64,000 nt of DNA from Serratia fonticola (GTDB taxonomy: Bacteria; Pseudomonadota; Gammaproteobacteria; Enterobacterales; Enterobacteriaceae). The stretch spans positions 3,720,001-3,784,000 of the forward strand of contig NZ_VFMK01000001.1 of the NCBI RefSeq assembly GCF_006715025.1. The letters are read 5' to 3'. The notes below the pieces were generated by a model. It did not search any database and was not told the DNA's origin. It saw only the letters and a list, made by a program, of their open reading frames with translations. The translations under genes were made by a program, and so were the position numbers. Positions 1-9,263 of the stretch are shown here, one piece after another; the stretch's first letter is position 1, and each line of letters opens with the position of its first letter.

Positions 1-420
1 CGCTACCTCTAGTGCCACAATGCGCACGCGATGTTGCTGTTCCAACTGAGTAAGCCACTGCATCAACGTATTAAAATCGCTGGGTTCCAACGTGACCGCC
101 AGCCGCTCTCCTTGCGGTTGCAGGCGGGTGATGTTCATTTTCCTGGCGGCGGCACTCTGTGCCACCGTAGCCGATAAACTCTGGGAGATATCCACGGCTG
201 GCCGGCTCCCCTGCTGGCGCAAGCGCGGTGCCTGCTGCAACATCCATTCCACCGTACTCTTTTCGCGGGCAATGGTACGCTGCCACTGGCTTGCCTGTTG
301 CTGCCAGGGCAACCACAGCAGGGAGTAACACAGGCTCACAATGACCAGTGCGCAACATCCCAACACCAAGCCTTGTTCCCGCAGACTGAGCTGCCGCCAG
401 CGGCGTTTGAGTTCATTCAT
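1..420 (-). CDS. gspM: type II secretion inner-membrane protein GspM (3' end cut by window edge)
   Basis: GspM is the bitopic inner-membrane partner of GspL in the T2SS assembly platform. The first 140 codons are visible and run off the left edge of the window. The product begins MNELKRRWRQLSLREQ, followed by one hydrophobic segment at about residues 19-37 and then a periplasmic, Gln-rich coiled region leading into the start of the ferredoxin-like domain. The ATG at 418-420 overlaps the gspL stop by 8 bases, so the two are translationally coupled. The assignment rests on position after gspL, topology and family pattern. Whether gspN and gspO follow cannot be seen here. Confidence 0.9.
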   Translation of the reverse strand, partial: MNELKRRWRQLSLREQGLVLGCCALVIVSLCYSLLWLPWQQQASQWQRTIAREKSTVEWMLQQAPRLRQQGSRPAVDISQSLSATVAQSAAARKMNITRLQPQGERLAVTLEPSDFNTLMQWLTQLEQQHRVRIVALEVA

Positions 421-1615
421 CTTTAATCCCCAGAGTCAGTCGGCTTTCTACCCCTGTCGGATGCTGTTTAATCTCGCCAGGTTGCACCTGATAACGCCGC
501 CCAGCGCCGATCTGAAACTGTTCCAACGCCTGAAAAGAGGCCGCGTGTACATCGACGTTCAACACTTTACGACTGGCGTCATAAGAGAGTGCCTGAATAC
601 GGATTGTCGGGTTCTCCGTCGTCAGTTGCTGTAGTTGACGCATCTGCACCACGACACCGCCCTGATCGATAGGCTGTAATTGCTGCAAATGCTGCTGCAT
701 CTGTACACGCGGATTGATCACGTTTTTTTCTGACGGAAACAGCTGTTGGTAGAGCCTCACACTCTCCTGCCGCCACTGTTCAGCCTGCTGCCACAGCCGG
801 TAATGGGACAGCCCGGCGTCGGCACACAGCAGCAGTACATACCCCATTAATGCCATCATGACCGATCGCCAGGGGCGTAAGCGCATGCGCCAGCGGCTGG
901 AGCGGGCGAATTCGCCCTGACGCAGATCGACGCCGCTATCATGTTCCCCTTCTGCCGCCAATTGCAGCAAATCGCGCGCGGGATGAACATGCCACGCGCA
1001 GAGGCTGGCCATTGCGGCAGGCACAACCGAGTAGCTTTCAATCACCGGCGGTGTCCACGCAGCCAAAAATTCCGCTAACCAAGAAGATTCCACGATCATG
1101 CCGGCATATTTCTCCCGGCGAAACAGCCATTGATCATTGAAGCTGACGGCACTCCAACCGTCGGCAGACAACGGCAACATCAGCACATCAGGCTGAAGGG
1201 TCTGGATCTGCACACCCAGGCGTTCACAATGGGAAATCCATTGTTGCATCAGGCTTTTGTCAACGACCGCAACGTCGCATACCTCACCGCTTTGATGCAA
1301 AATAGCAAAATGCAACCGTTCAACATCCGTCGCCAGTTGTTCCTCCAGCATAAACGGCAACACCTGCTGGCTCTGACGTCTGGCGCGGCGGGGAAGCGTC
1401 ACACGATGGAAAACGAACTCGCTGGCCGGTACCAATACCCACGCAGGGTAAGTGGCAAGCAGGCTCGCCAATGTGCTATCGCTCTCCCCGCTGGCCAAAT
1501 GCCCTTGCTGGTGACCGTCCGCCGATGCGAAATACCACCAGATCGGCTGCGTTTCATCACTGGGTAAACGCACTATCAAGCGGGCTTGCGCACGGGGCTT
1601 TCCGTTTCGTATCAA
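413..1615 (-). CDS. gspL: type II secretion platform protein GspL
   Basis: GspL links the cytoplasmic ATPase GspE to the inner-membrane platform. The 400-residue product has a cytoplasmic actin-like part (about residues 1-245), one transmembrane helix at about 252-270 (MMALMGYVLLLC) and a periplasmic part that pairs with GspM. The length is normal for the family. It overlaps gspK upstream by an ATGA junction and gspM downstream by 8 bases. It is identified from its place in the ordered gsp operon and its topology. Confidence 0.93.
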   Translation of the reverse strand: MIRNGKPRAQARLIVRLPSDETQPIWWYFASADGHQQGHLASGESDSTLASLLATYPAWVLVPASEFVFHRVTLPRRARRQSQQVLPFMLEEQLATDVERLHFAILHQSGEVCDVAVVDKSLMQQWISHCERLGVQIQTLQPDVLMLPLSADGWSAVSFNDQWLFRREKYAGMIVESSWLAEFLAAWTPPVIESYSVVPAAMASLCAWHVHPARDLLQLAAEGEHDSGVDLRQGEFARSSRWRMRLRPWRSVMMALMGYVLLLCADAGLSHYRLWQQAEQWRQESVRLYQQLFPSEKNVINPRVQMQQHLQQLQPIDQGGVVVQMRQLQQLTTENPTIRIQALSYDASRKVLNVDVHAASFQALEQFQIGAGRRYQVQPGEIKQHPTGVESRLTLGIKDE

Positions 1616-2592
1616 GGCTCCTCCCTCATGCTTAATCCATACTGCCGCTGCACCACCTGAAAGCGGTTACCGGTTTTGCGCAACAGGCTACGCAGGCTGT
1701 AGCGTGTATCCCCCATCAGCACAGTAAAGCGGGCTAAAAACAGGTCACTCTTGACCGTCAGCAGTTGTCTGGCCGCCGCAGTATCAATGTCCTTCAGGGC
1801 GGCCTGCGCCAAAAATGCCGCCGTACTTCCCCACCCTTCGCGCGGACGTTGTTGTAACAATCGGGTGGCCACGCTTGAATCAAGCTCCCTGAGAAATAGC
1901 GCCGCCAGTAATGGCCCTTGAGACTCACTCAGCGTATTGATGTTAACCGCCAGTGTTTGTGTCGGCAGCACGCAAACGTAAGGTAAAAGACGCCGATAAA
2001 GGCTGGCATCCACGCCAGAAACGGTGCGCAACTCGCTGATATCCTGCATAGGTTGGTTCGCGGGCAAATAGGGGCTTTCCAGCGCCATATAGACGTCATC
2101 TTCCGCCCCACCGATGCCCGGTTCACTGTCACTGTCGATCCAATCACGCAAGGCGGCAGCCACCTGCTCGGCTCGCAGCGGTTCCTCACCCAGATTTTTC
2201 AGTAACTGCACAAAAACCTGAGCCACGTAAGGCAGAGCGGTCTCCCCCTCCGTTGTCCCTTGATTAATCGCGTTGAGATTAAAACAGGCCTGACCATCGA
2301 CAATTTGCCCCAGCACTTCGCCCCCTTCTACCGGGAACCGGCGCTCTTCCTGCGCCCAGTTCTGTGCCAGATGCGTTTTGTTGGGTGAGTCCAACGCATC
2401 TCGCTGCAAGATTTTTATCGCCAGTGCTTCCGCCGCGCGGCCATACCATTTCGCCTGTTGACGATCCAACTGTGCTGCCGTGCGTAGATAGGTACGCCCA
2501 TTTCGCTCGGCAATGGTTGCGGCGATCGTGACCATCAGCGCCAGGATCAGTAGCACCACCAACAGTGCAACCCCTTTCTGCCGCCCCTTCAT
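1612..2592 (-). CDS. gspK: type II secretion minor pseudopilin GspK
   Basis: GspK is the largest minor pseudopilin and caps the pseudopilus tip together with GspI and GspJ. The 326-residue protein begins MKGRQKGVALLVVLLILAL, a prepilin leader with cleavage expected after Gly7. As is usual for GspK, the +5 Glu found in other pseudopilins is absent (Val instead). The large alpha domain inserted in the pilin fold accounts for the length. It is coupled to gspJ and gspL by short overlaps. Confidence 0.94.
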   Translation of the reverse strand: MKGRQKGVALLVVLLILALMVTIAATIAERNGRTYLRTAAQLDRQQAKWYGRAAEALAIKILQRDALDSPNKTHLAQNWAQEERRFPVEGGEVLGQIVDGQACFNLNAINQGTTEGETALPYVAQVFVQLLKNLGEEPLRAEQVAAALRDWIDSDSEPGIGGAEDDVYMALESPYLPANQPMQDISELRTVSGVDASLYRRLLPYVCVLPTQTLAVNINTLSESQGPLLAALFLRELDSSVATRLLQQRPREGWGSTAAFLAQAALKDIDTAAARQLLTVKSDLFLARFTVLMGDTRYSLRSLLRKTGNRFQVVQRQYGLSMREEP

Positions 2593-3188
2593 TCCGCCCC
2601 CTCTGTGGTGATCAAAAACAGGCGCGTCAGTTCACCCACTCCAGCAACCGCAAGCGTCACTTCAATGCCCTGTGGCAAACTCGCTGCGTTGTTCCAGCTC
2701 TCCCGCCACGTACCTTCGGCAAAAAAACGCAGACGAAAGACACTGACGCCGCTAAGCACCACCTTAACCGCTGGCCTCTCCCCGACAATCGGGTCGGGAT
2801 GGGTATAGCTCAGCCGTTCCAACTGCCGATCGCGCAGCCGATATCCCACCAGCTGAAGCTCAGCGCGCGGCAACATCCCCATCGGGTTTTGCCAGCCATT
2901 GCGCATGAAGGATACGCCCCAGTCCTCACTCTCCAATTGATAGCGCGCTGCGGAAAACAGGCGTTCAGCCCCTCTGGGATGGCGAGGAATGATCTGACCA
3001 AAGTCGCCCTCCAGCTGCACAAATGTGCGCTGCAGTTCAGCCAACCGTTGCGCCTTGCGCTGGGATATCTCGTCATTGCGCATCACCCCATGCAATACCT
3101 GAAATGCGCTGATGCTCAATGCAGCAAAAATCGCCAGCGCCAGCAGCATCTCCAGCAGGGTAAAGCCCTGCAGACGTCGGCGACTCAT
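2589..3188 (-). CDS. gspJ: type II secretion minor pseudopilin GspJ
   Basis: GspJ is a minor pseudopilin of the tip complex (GspI-J-K). The 199-residue product begins MSRRRLQGFTLLEMLLALAI: the prepilin peptidase site is Gly8/Phe9 with Glu at +5, followed by a single N-terminal hydrophobic helix. The size is typical. It overlaps gspI upstream and gspK downstream by 4 bases each, within one polycistronic unit. Confidence 0.94.
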   Translation of the reverse strand: MSRRRLQGFTLLEMLLALAIFAALSISAFQVLHGVMRNDEISQRKAQRLAELQRTFVQLEGDFGQIIPRHPRGAERLFSAARYQLESEDWGVSFMRNGWQNPMGMLPRAELQLVGYRLRDRQLERLSYTHPDPIVGERPAVKVVLSGVSVFRLRFFAEGTWRESWNNAASLPQGIEVTLAVAGVGELTRLFLITTEGAE

Positions 3189-3550
3189 TCACGCACCACA
3201 TAGCTACGTAAAGAGACCAGCGCGGCGGGATCTTCTTTTTTATGCCGCACCTCAACCTCCAGCGCCCGCAGTTGCCCCAGCTCGGTATCAACCCCTTGCC
3301 AGCGCAGATACCAGGTCTCCCCGGCAAAGGTGACAGTCTTGTCACTCCAGCGTTTCTCTGGCCAAACTTTTTCCAGATGCAACTGCACCTGCTGATTATC
3401 CGCCAGCCAACTGGCCAGTATTTTCTCTTCCATACGGCCAATACCGCTCGCCTGTTGCGCTGTCGTCTGCATTACCGCTAACCCCGCCAGGGCGAAAACG
3501 ACCAGTGCTACCAGCACCTCCAGCAGTGTCATTCCCCTTTGCCTGTTCAT
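3185..3550 (-). CDS. gspI: type II secretion minor pseudopilin GspI
   Basis: GspI is a minor pseudopilin that nucleates the tip complex. I place the start at 3548-3550, giving MNRQRGMTLLEVLVALVVFA, because this puts the prepilin cleavage site (Gly6/Met7, Glu at +5) at the N-terminus and makes an ATGA overlap with gspH. A longer reading frame extends upstream to 3607 but adds a leader unlike the family. The product is 121 residues, normal for GspI. Confidence 0.93.
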   Translation of the reverse strand: MNRQRGMTLLEVLVALVVFALAGLAVMQTTAQQASGIGRMEEKILASWLADNQQVQLHLEKVWPEKRWSDKTVTFAGETWYLRWQGVDTELGQLRALEVEVRHKKEDPAALVSLRSYVVRE

Positions 3551-4098
3551 TGCGCCCCTCCGCTTGCTGAGGTACTGATCGTCCCCGCCTCGTCGACCCG
3601 CAGCCATGCCGCGGGGTGGTTATCAGTCGCACTGAAAACCAGTTCAAACGGAGTAATCTCACCACCGGGCAACAACAGAATATCGGGTTCCGCAGCCGAT
3701 TCCGCAGGACGCGGCCACGGCTGAAGATGAGGGAAGCGCAGTGTAAGCCGAACATCATCGGGTATCTGGCTGCCCAATGCCGCCTGTCGGGGTTGCCATA
3801 TCTGCCAGGCGTAACCTTGCCAGATATCCGAACCGGAACCTGACGTACGCTTTTCAGCAGCCAAGCGTTGCAGCATCTGGAATTGCCAACCCTCTGGACG
3901 CACCAGGATCCCCAGCAACTGGTCATTTTGCCTCGCGCTATCCAGGGCAAACTCCAACTGAGTCTGAAAACGTTTCAGTTGTCGCTCCGGGGTAGACTGC
4001 TGCATGGCCGGAAATGACATCATGACTAGGCTGGTGGCGCTCCCGATCAGCAGCACAACCAGCATCATTTCCAGCAGGGTAAAGCCGCGTTGGCGCAC
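3547..4098 (-). CDS. gspH: type II secretion minor pseudopilin GspH
   Basis: GspH is a minor pseudopilin that joins the tip complex to the GspG shaft. The 183-residue protein begins MRQRGFTLLEMMLVVLLIG, with the prepilin site at Gly5/Phe6 and Glu at +5, followed by a hydrophobic helix and a beta-rich C-terminal domain. The start codon shares a base with the gspG stop region, consistent with coupling. Confidence 0.93.
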   Translation of the reverse strand: MRQRGFTLLEMMLVVLLIGSATSLVMMSFPAMQQSTPERQLKRFQTQLEFALDSARQNDQLLGILVRPEGWQFQMLQRLAAEKRTSGSGSDIWQGYAWQIWQPRQAALGSQIPDDVRLTLRFPHLQPWPRPAESAAEPDILLLPGGEITPFELVFSATDNHPAAWLRVDEAGTISTSASGGAQ

Positions 4099-4526
4099 TA
4101 CTTCTTACCGATGGTCCAGTTACCGATGTCATCCTCAGTGTCAGGCATGCCATCAGGTCCATAAGAGAAAACGTCTATCTGGCCGTGCTGACCCGGGCTC
4201 AGCAACTGGTAGTCTGCCCCCCAGGGATCCTGCGGCAGGCGGCGAATATAGCCACCTTGCGGATAATTGCGCGGCTCTGGTTGCGCAGTAGGTTTGGTCA
4301 CCAGCGCCTGCAACCCTTGTTCGGTCGTGGGATATCGGCTGTTATCCAGCTTGTACATATCCAGCGCACTCTCCAGCGCCACAATATCGCTGACCACCTT
4401 CTGATGATCTGCCTTCTCTTTATTCCCCATCAGATTAGGGACTACCAGGCTCGCCAGGATGCCCAGGATCACAATCACCACCATGATTTCCAACAGGGTA
4501 AAACCCCGCTGACGCTGTCGCCGCAT
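4098..4526 (-). CDS. gspG: type II secretion major pseudopilin GspG
   Basis: GspG is the major subunit of the T2SS pseudopilus. The 142-residue product begins MRRQRQRGFTLLEIMVVIVI, with cleavage at Gly8/Phe9 and Glu at +5. The C-terminal part keeps the calcium-binding-loop pattern of major pseudopilins (PQDPWGADYQ ... GPDGMPDTEDDIGNW). It sits 27 bases downstream of gspF. Identification is secure from these motifs. Confidence 0.96.
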   Translation of the reverse strand: MRRQRQRGFTLLEIMVVIVILGILASLVVPNLMGNKEKADHQKVVSDIVALESALDMYKLDNSRYPTTEQGLQALVTKPTAQPEPRNYPQGGYIRRLPQDPWGADYQLLSPGQHGQIDVFSYGPDGMPDTEDDIGNWTIGKK

Positions 4527-4553
4527 TTTTCTCTCCGTTATTTGCAGATTGAA

Positions 4554-5777
4554 TTACATACTCATCAAGGTATTTAATTGCAGGATAGGCTGCAGGATCG
4601 CCAAAACGATAAACAGCACCACGCCCGCCATACTCACTACCAGCAAGGGCTCAAAAAGCCCCAATGCCAACTGCATTTGGGCAGTAAACTCCCGATCCTG
4701 ATTGTCAGCCGCACGCTCCAGCATGCTGTCGAGCTCCCCACTGCGTTCACCACTGGCAATCATGTGCCGCATCATTGGGGGAAACAGCGCCGTCATTTCC
4801 AGCGCCCGATGCAGACTCACGCCCTCGCGTACCGATTCCGTTGCCAGTGACAGCTGGCGACGGGCATATTCATTAGTCAGCACCTCACCGCTGATGCGCA
4901 TCGCCTGTAGCAGTGGCACGGCGCTGGCATTGAGGATGCTCAGCGTTCTGGCGTAGCGGGCGGTATTGAGCCCTCTGGCGATACGGCCAATCACCGGTAG
5001 GCGCAGCAACTGCTGATGAAAAGCGATACGCCGCGCTTCGTGACGCAACATCAGGCGCGCCAGTAACAGCCCCAGAAGCATCAGAAGCAGAGCCCATGGG
5101 CCAAAGGTTCGCACGCCATCACTCAAGCCCATCAGCAAGCGCGTAGATAACGGAAGTGCCTGCTTCATGTGGATAAACTGCTCCACCACCTTGGGCACGA
5201 CGGCAGAGAGTAAAATGGCGATCACGCTGATAGCGACCACCGTCAGCACGCAGGGATATATCATTGCTTGCAGGATCCGGGCTCGCATTTGCTGGCGTTG
5301 CTCGGTGTAATCCGCCAGCCGGTTCAGAACCAGATCCAGATGACCAGAAGCCTCCCCCGCCGCTACCATGGCACAGTACAATCGCTCAAAACTGGTGGGA
5401 TAACCGCTCATGGCTTCCGCGAGGGAATGCCCCTCCAGAACTTTGGTGCGCACCGCGGCCATCAAGCTACGCTGGCGCGGTTTTTCACTCTGTTTTGCCA
5501 CCGCATCAAGCGCCTCTTCCAGAGGTAAAGCGGCGGCAACCAAAGTCGCAAGCTGACGTGTCAGCAACGCCAGTTCGGCACTGCTTATTCCTCTTTCCCA
5601 AGAAAAACGCCGCCCGCTTCGGGCCTGCTGACGCTCATCTTGCCGTTCATCCAGGCTCACAGGGACCAAACCTTGTTCCCGTAATAGTTGACGGGCATGA
5701 CGGGCAGAATCTGCTTCCTGCACTCCCCGCCGTTTTTTGCCATGCGCATCTAAGGCCTGATAATGGAATAAAGCCAT
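4554..5777 (-). CDS. gspF: type II secretion inner-membrane platform protein GspF
   Basis: GspF is the polytopic core of the T2SS assembly platform and a relative of PilC. The 407-residue sequence has an N-terminal basic cytoplasmic segment and two T2SSF repeats (about residues 70-190 and 270-395), with hydrophobic helices near 170-190, 225-243 and 378-398. Each repeat carries the typical LTRQLATL / ARTLSILNAS pattern. It begins one base past the gspE stop. Confidence 0.95.
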   Translation of the reverse strand: MALFHYQALDAHGKKRRGVQEADSARHARQLLREQGLVPVSLDERQDERQQARSGRRFSWERGISSAELALLTRQLATLVAAALPLEEALDAVAKQSEKPRQRSLMAAVRTKVLEGHSLAEAMSGYPTSFERLYCAMVAAGEASGHLDLVLNRLADYTEQRQQMRARILQAMIYPCVLTVVAISVIAILLSAVVPKVVEQFIHMKQALPLSTRLLMGLSDGVRTFGPWALLLMLLGLLLARLMLRHEARRIAFHQQLLRLPVIGRIARGLNTARYARTLSILNASAVPLLQAMRISGEVLTNEYARRQLSLATESVREGVSLHRALEMTALFPPMMRHMIASGERSGELDSMLERAADNQDREFTAQMQLALGLFEPLLVVSMAGVVLFIVLAILQPILQLNTLMSM

Positions 5778-5778
5778 G

Positions 5779-7284
5779 TCATTCCTCTTCCTGAGACTGG
5801 TTTTCAGTCACGCGGATCACCTCTTCCCAACTGGTCTCACCCGCCAATACTTTTTCCAGCCCCCCTTGGCGCAAGGTCTTGTATTCATGGCGTAAGTGGC
5901 GAGCAATCGCGAACTCGCTCTCTCCTTTATGGATCGCCGTACGTACCCGGTCATCAATCAGCAACAGCTCATGTATACCCGTACGCCCACGGTAACCGGT
6001 AAAGTTGCACTGTGAGCAGCCTTTCGGCTGCCATAATGGGGTGCCGGGTAAAATCCCCATCTGCTGAGCCAATGCGGGATCGGCCATATAAGACTGGCGG
6101 CAGTCGGGGCAAAGTGTGCGCACCAACCGCTGCGCCAGCACGGCTAACAATGAGGTAGAAAGCAAAAAAGGCTCTATGCCCATATCCTGCAGGCGCGATA
6201 AGGCCCCCAACGCGCTGTTGGTATGCAGTGTTGAAAGCACCAGGTGCCCCGTCAGCGATGCCTGAACCGCAATCTGAGCGGTTTCGCTGTCGCGGATCTC
6301 GCCAACCAGCACCACATCCGGATCCTGGCGCAGAATAGCGCGCAAACCGCGCGCGAAGGTCATATCCACCTTGGGATTGACCTGCGTCTGGCCGATACCC
6401 TCGAGCTCATATTCGATCGGGTCTTCGACGGTCATGATATTGCGTTCACTGGCATTAAGCCGACTCAATGCCGCATAAAGCGTGGTGCTCTTACCCGAGC
6501 CGGTAGGGCCGGTGACGAGAATAATGCCGTGCGGCCGCCGTATCAGTTCATCGATCTGCCGCTGATTCTGCGATGACATGCCCAACGTAGCGAGATCCAG
6601 GCTGACGCTGTTTTTATCCAGTAAACGCAGCACAATCCGCTCGCCATAATTGGAAGGCAAGGTCGAGACCCGCACATCAATCGCGCGGCCACCAATGCGC
6701 AGCGCCATACGCCCATCCTGCGGAATGCGCTTTTCGGCAATATCCAGCCGGGCCATGACTTTGATACGGGATATCAATAAAGAAGCCAGCCGCCGCTGGG
6801 GGCGCAAGATTTCACGCAGCACGCCATCGACGCGAAAACGGATCTGCAGGTGGCGCTCATAGGTTTCAATGTGGATATCCGAGGCTTTGTCCTTGATCGC
6901 TTCGGTCAGCATCGCATTGATCAGGCGGATAATCGGCGCATCGTCATCAGCATCCAGCAGATCGTCGCTGTCAGGTAACTCCTCGGCGAGGGTATAAAAA
7001 TCCATTTCATTGCCGATATCGGTCATCAAACGTCGCGCCTCTTTCGAATCGCGTTGATAGCTGAGCACCAGTTGTTTCTCAAACTCATCACCCGACACCG
7101 TAAGGATCGTCAACCCGCTCCCGGCAACCCTGCGCGCCTCAAGCAATGCCGTGGCCGCCGTTTCAGCCACGCGGAGCACCCGACACCCGGCAGGCTCGCG
7201 CAACAGCAAAATGCGTTGTGCACGCGCATAGGCAAAGGGCAATTGCGGGCGCACTTCCCCCATCGCGTCAGGATGGTTATTCAT
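5779..7284 (-). CDS. gspE: type II secretion ATPase GspE
   Basis: GspE is the cytoplasmic hexameric ATPase that powers pseudopilus assembly. The 501-residue product has the N2 domain, a Walker A motif GPTGSGKS at residues 259-266, an Asp box region, a Walker B/His-box block LVGEIRDSETAQIA at about 326-339, and the zinc-binding tetracysteine motif Cys392-x2-Cys395 ... Cys423-x2-Cys426. The length is normal for the family. It overlaps gspD by 4 bases. Confidence 0.97.
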   Translation of the reverse strand: MNNHPDAMGEVRPQLPFAYARAQRILLLREPAGCRVLRVAETAATALLEARRVAGSGLTILTVSGDEFEKQLVLSYQRDSKEARRLMTDIGNEMDFYTLAEELPDSDDLLDADDDAPIIRLINAMLTEAIKDKASDIHIETYERHLQIRFRVDGVLREILRPQRRLASLLISRIKVMARLDIAEKRIPQDGRMALRIGGRAIDVRVSTLPSNYGERIVLRLLDKNSVSLDLATLGMSSQNQRQIDELIRRPHGIILVTGPTGSGKSTTLYAALSRLNASERNIMTVEDPIEYELEGIGQTQVNPKVDMTFARGLRAILRQDPDVVLVGEIRDSETAQIAVQASLTGHLVLSTLHTNSALGALSRLQDMGIEPFLLSTSLLAVLAQRLVRTLCPDCRQSYMADPALAQQMGILPGTPLWQPKGCSQCNFTGYRGRTGIHELLLIDDRVRTAIHKGESEFAIARHLRHEYKTLRQGGLEKVLAGETSWEEVIRVTENQSQEEE

Positions 7285-9263
7285 CGTCCCCCCTGAGGAT
7301 AGAAAGCGCGCAGCGCCGCGTTAACCTGGCGGAAAGTGTCCCCATTTTGATCTGGCGGCAATTTCAATACCGCATCATTCAAGGTCGCAGGGCTCCCTTC
7401 CTTGCCGCGCAGTTGGTCTTGTTCCTGATTGAATGCATGATACTTTTCTGACGAGGCGTGGCGATACTCATCGCGATTGCGGATAATCGAGGGGCGGATG
7501 AACAGCATCAGATTACGTTTGGAGACCTGCTTACTGTTGGAGCGGAACAGATAACCCAGCACAGGAATATCCCCCAGCACCGGCACCTTGTCGCTGCTGT
7601 CACGCACTGTTTTATCCAGCAATCCCCCTACCACCACGGTCTCCCCGCTGCCCACCAGCACGGCATTATTCACCGTGCGGGTATTGAAGGTTGCCCCCAG
7701 GTTGGCACTGCTGCTGGAGGCCGCATCCGCTACGCTGGAAACCTCCTGCTCGATCTCCAGCAGCACCGAGTCCCCTTCGTTAATCTGCGGTTTGACCTTC
7801 AGTTTAATGCCGACGGTTTTGCGTTCCACGGTATTGAATATGTTATCGCCAGAGGTGGTTCTTGAACCTGACAGCACAGGGACTTCCTGGCCGACATTGA
7901 AGGTGGCCTCCATATTGTCCAGCGTGACGATGCTCGGCGTCGCCAGAATATCGTTTTTGCTGCTGCTGGAAAGTGCGGTCAGCAACATCGCCCAGTTGCC
8001 TTGATAAAACCCGGCGGCAATACCGTTGAAACTGCTCAGCGCGCTGGCCAGCGAACTGTTGACGGTGCCATCCTGGTTATATTGGTTGGCCCCGGCGATG
8101 GCGGTGGTGATCGGCAGCCCGGTGTTGGTGAACTGCGTCGCGCCGGCATGCTTGTTGGCCCATTGGATCCCGAGATTCAGGCCATCAGCGTCCTGCACCT
8201 CGGCAATAATGGCCTCTACCAACACCTGCGCACGGCGGATATCCAACTGGGCGATCACCTTTTCCAGATCGCGGATCATATCCGGCGGGCCCGTCAGAAT
8301 CAGGGCATTGGTCTGCTCATGCGCCTTGATCGTGACGTCTTTGCGCAACGCGACGGCCGGTTTGGCATTCTGCTGTTCGTTCTGAATACTGCTGCTGACG
8401 CCGGTCAGCACCTCCACCAGATCGGTGGCTTTGGCGTATTTCAGGTAAATCACTTTGGTATTACCCTGAACCGCCTGCTCGCGATCCAGCTGTTTAATCA
8501 TGGCAATAATCCGCTGGCGGGAATTAGGCTCGCCGCTGACCAATACCGAATTGGTACGCTCATCGGCCACCAGACTCGCGGTCATCAGGCTGGGCATGGC
8601 TGACTTGCTGGTATCTTTGGTCAATTCAGTGACCAGCTTGACCACTTCAGCGGCCGAAGCATAAGCGAGAGGCACCGTCACTACGCTGCGGTCCCCCACT
8701 TTGTCGACCCGTTCGACGATTGCCATCAGGCGTTTGATCACCGCGGCACGCCCGGTCATCAACAAAACGTTGGAAGGCTCATAATGCACCACGCTGCCGG
8801 CACCGGCATTGTCATTGAGCTGGCGCAACAGCGGTGCCAGGTCCCTGGCTGCCACGTTGTTGACCGGCACGACGCGCGTCACCACTTCGTCCCCCTGCCC
8901 GGGTTCAGCATCGTTGGCTACCGGCACCGCCGCCGTTTTGGCATCCTTCGAGCGCACGACTTTCAGCACGCCGTTGTGCATATCAACAACGGCAAAACCA
9001 TAAACATCCAGCACGCTGAGAAAGAACTGGTAATACTGTTCTTCGTTCAACATGTCGTAACTGCGTACGGTAATGGTGCCGCGTACCGCTGGATCAATGA
9101 TCACGGTTTTATTCAGGTTCTTGCTGACGGTATTAATAAACTCCTGAATATCCGTCCCTTTGAAACTGGCAGAAAACTCGGCGCTCCAGCCCGCCCGAAT
9201 CCCTAGTAGCGCAGCCGCTATCACCAAGATACGTAAGCTCCCGATCATCCTTTTGCTAAACAA
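7281..9263 (-). CDS. gspD: type II secretion outer-membrane secretin GspD
   Basis: GspD forms the multimeric outer-membrane channel through which folded proteins leave the periplasm. The 660-residue precursor has a signal peptide (about residues 1-28), an N0 domain (FSASFKGTDIQEFINTV), repeated N1-N3 ring domains, and the C-terminal secretin domain with its signature VPVLGDIPVLGYLF at about 559-572. The C-terminal tail is the likely docking segment for the pilotin encoded at 14736-15128. It directly follows gspC with no gap. Confidence 0.97.
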   Translation of the reverse strand: MFSKRMIGSLRILVIAAALLGIRAGWSAEFSASFKGTDIQEFINTVSKNLNKTVIIDPAVRGTITVRSYDMLNEEQYYQFFLSVLDVYGFAVVDMHNGVLKVVRSKDAKTAAVPVANDAEPGQGDEVVTRVVPVNNVAARDLAPLLRQLNDNAGAGSVVHYEPSNVLLMTGRAAVIKRLMAIVERVDKVGDRSVVTVPLAYASAAEVVKLVTELTKDTSKSAMPSLMTASLVADERTNSVLVSGEPNSRQRIIAMIKQLDREQAVQGNTKVIYLKYAKATDLVEVLTGVSSSIQNEQQNAKPAVALRKDVTIKAHEQTNALILTGPPDMIRDLEKVIAQLDIRRAQVLVEAIIAEVQDADGLNLGIQWANKHAGATQFTNTGLPITTAIAGANQYNQDGTVNSSLASALSSFNGIAAGFYQGNWAMLLTALSSSSKNDILATPSIVTLDNMEATFNVGQEVPVLSGSRTTSGDNIFNTVERKTVGIKLKVKPQINEGDSVLLEIEQEVSSVADAASSSSANLGATFNTRTVNNAVLVGSGETVVVGGLLDKTVRDSSDKVPVLGDIPVLGYLFRSNSKQVSKRNLMLFIRPSIIRNRDEYRHASSEKYHAFNQEQDQLRGKEGSPATLNDAVLKLPPDQNGDTFRQVNAALRAFYPQGGR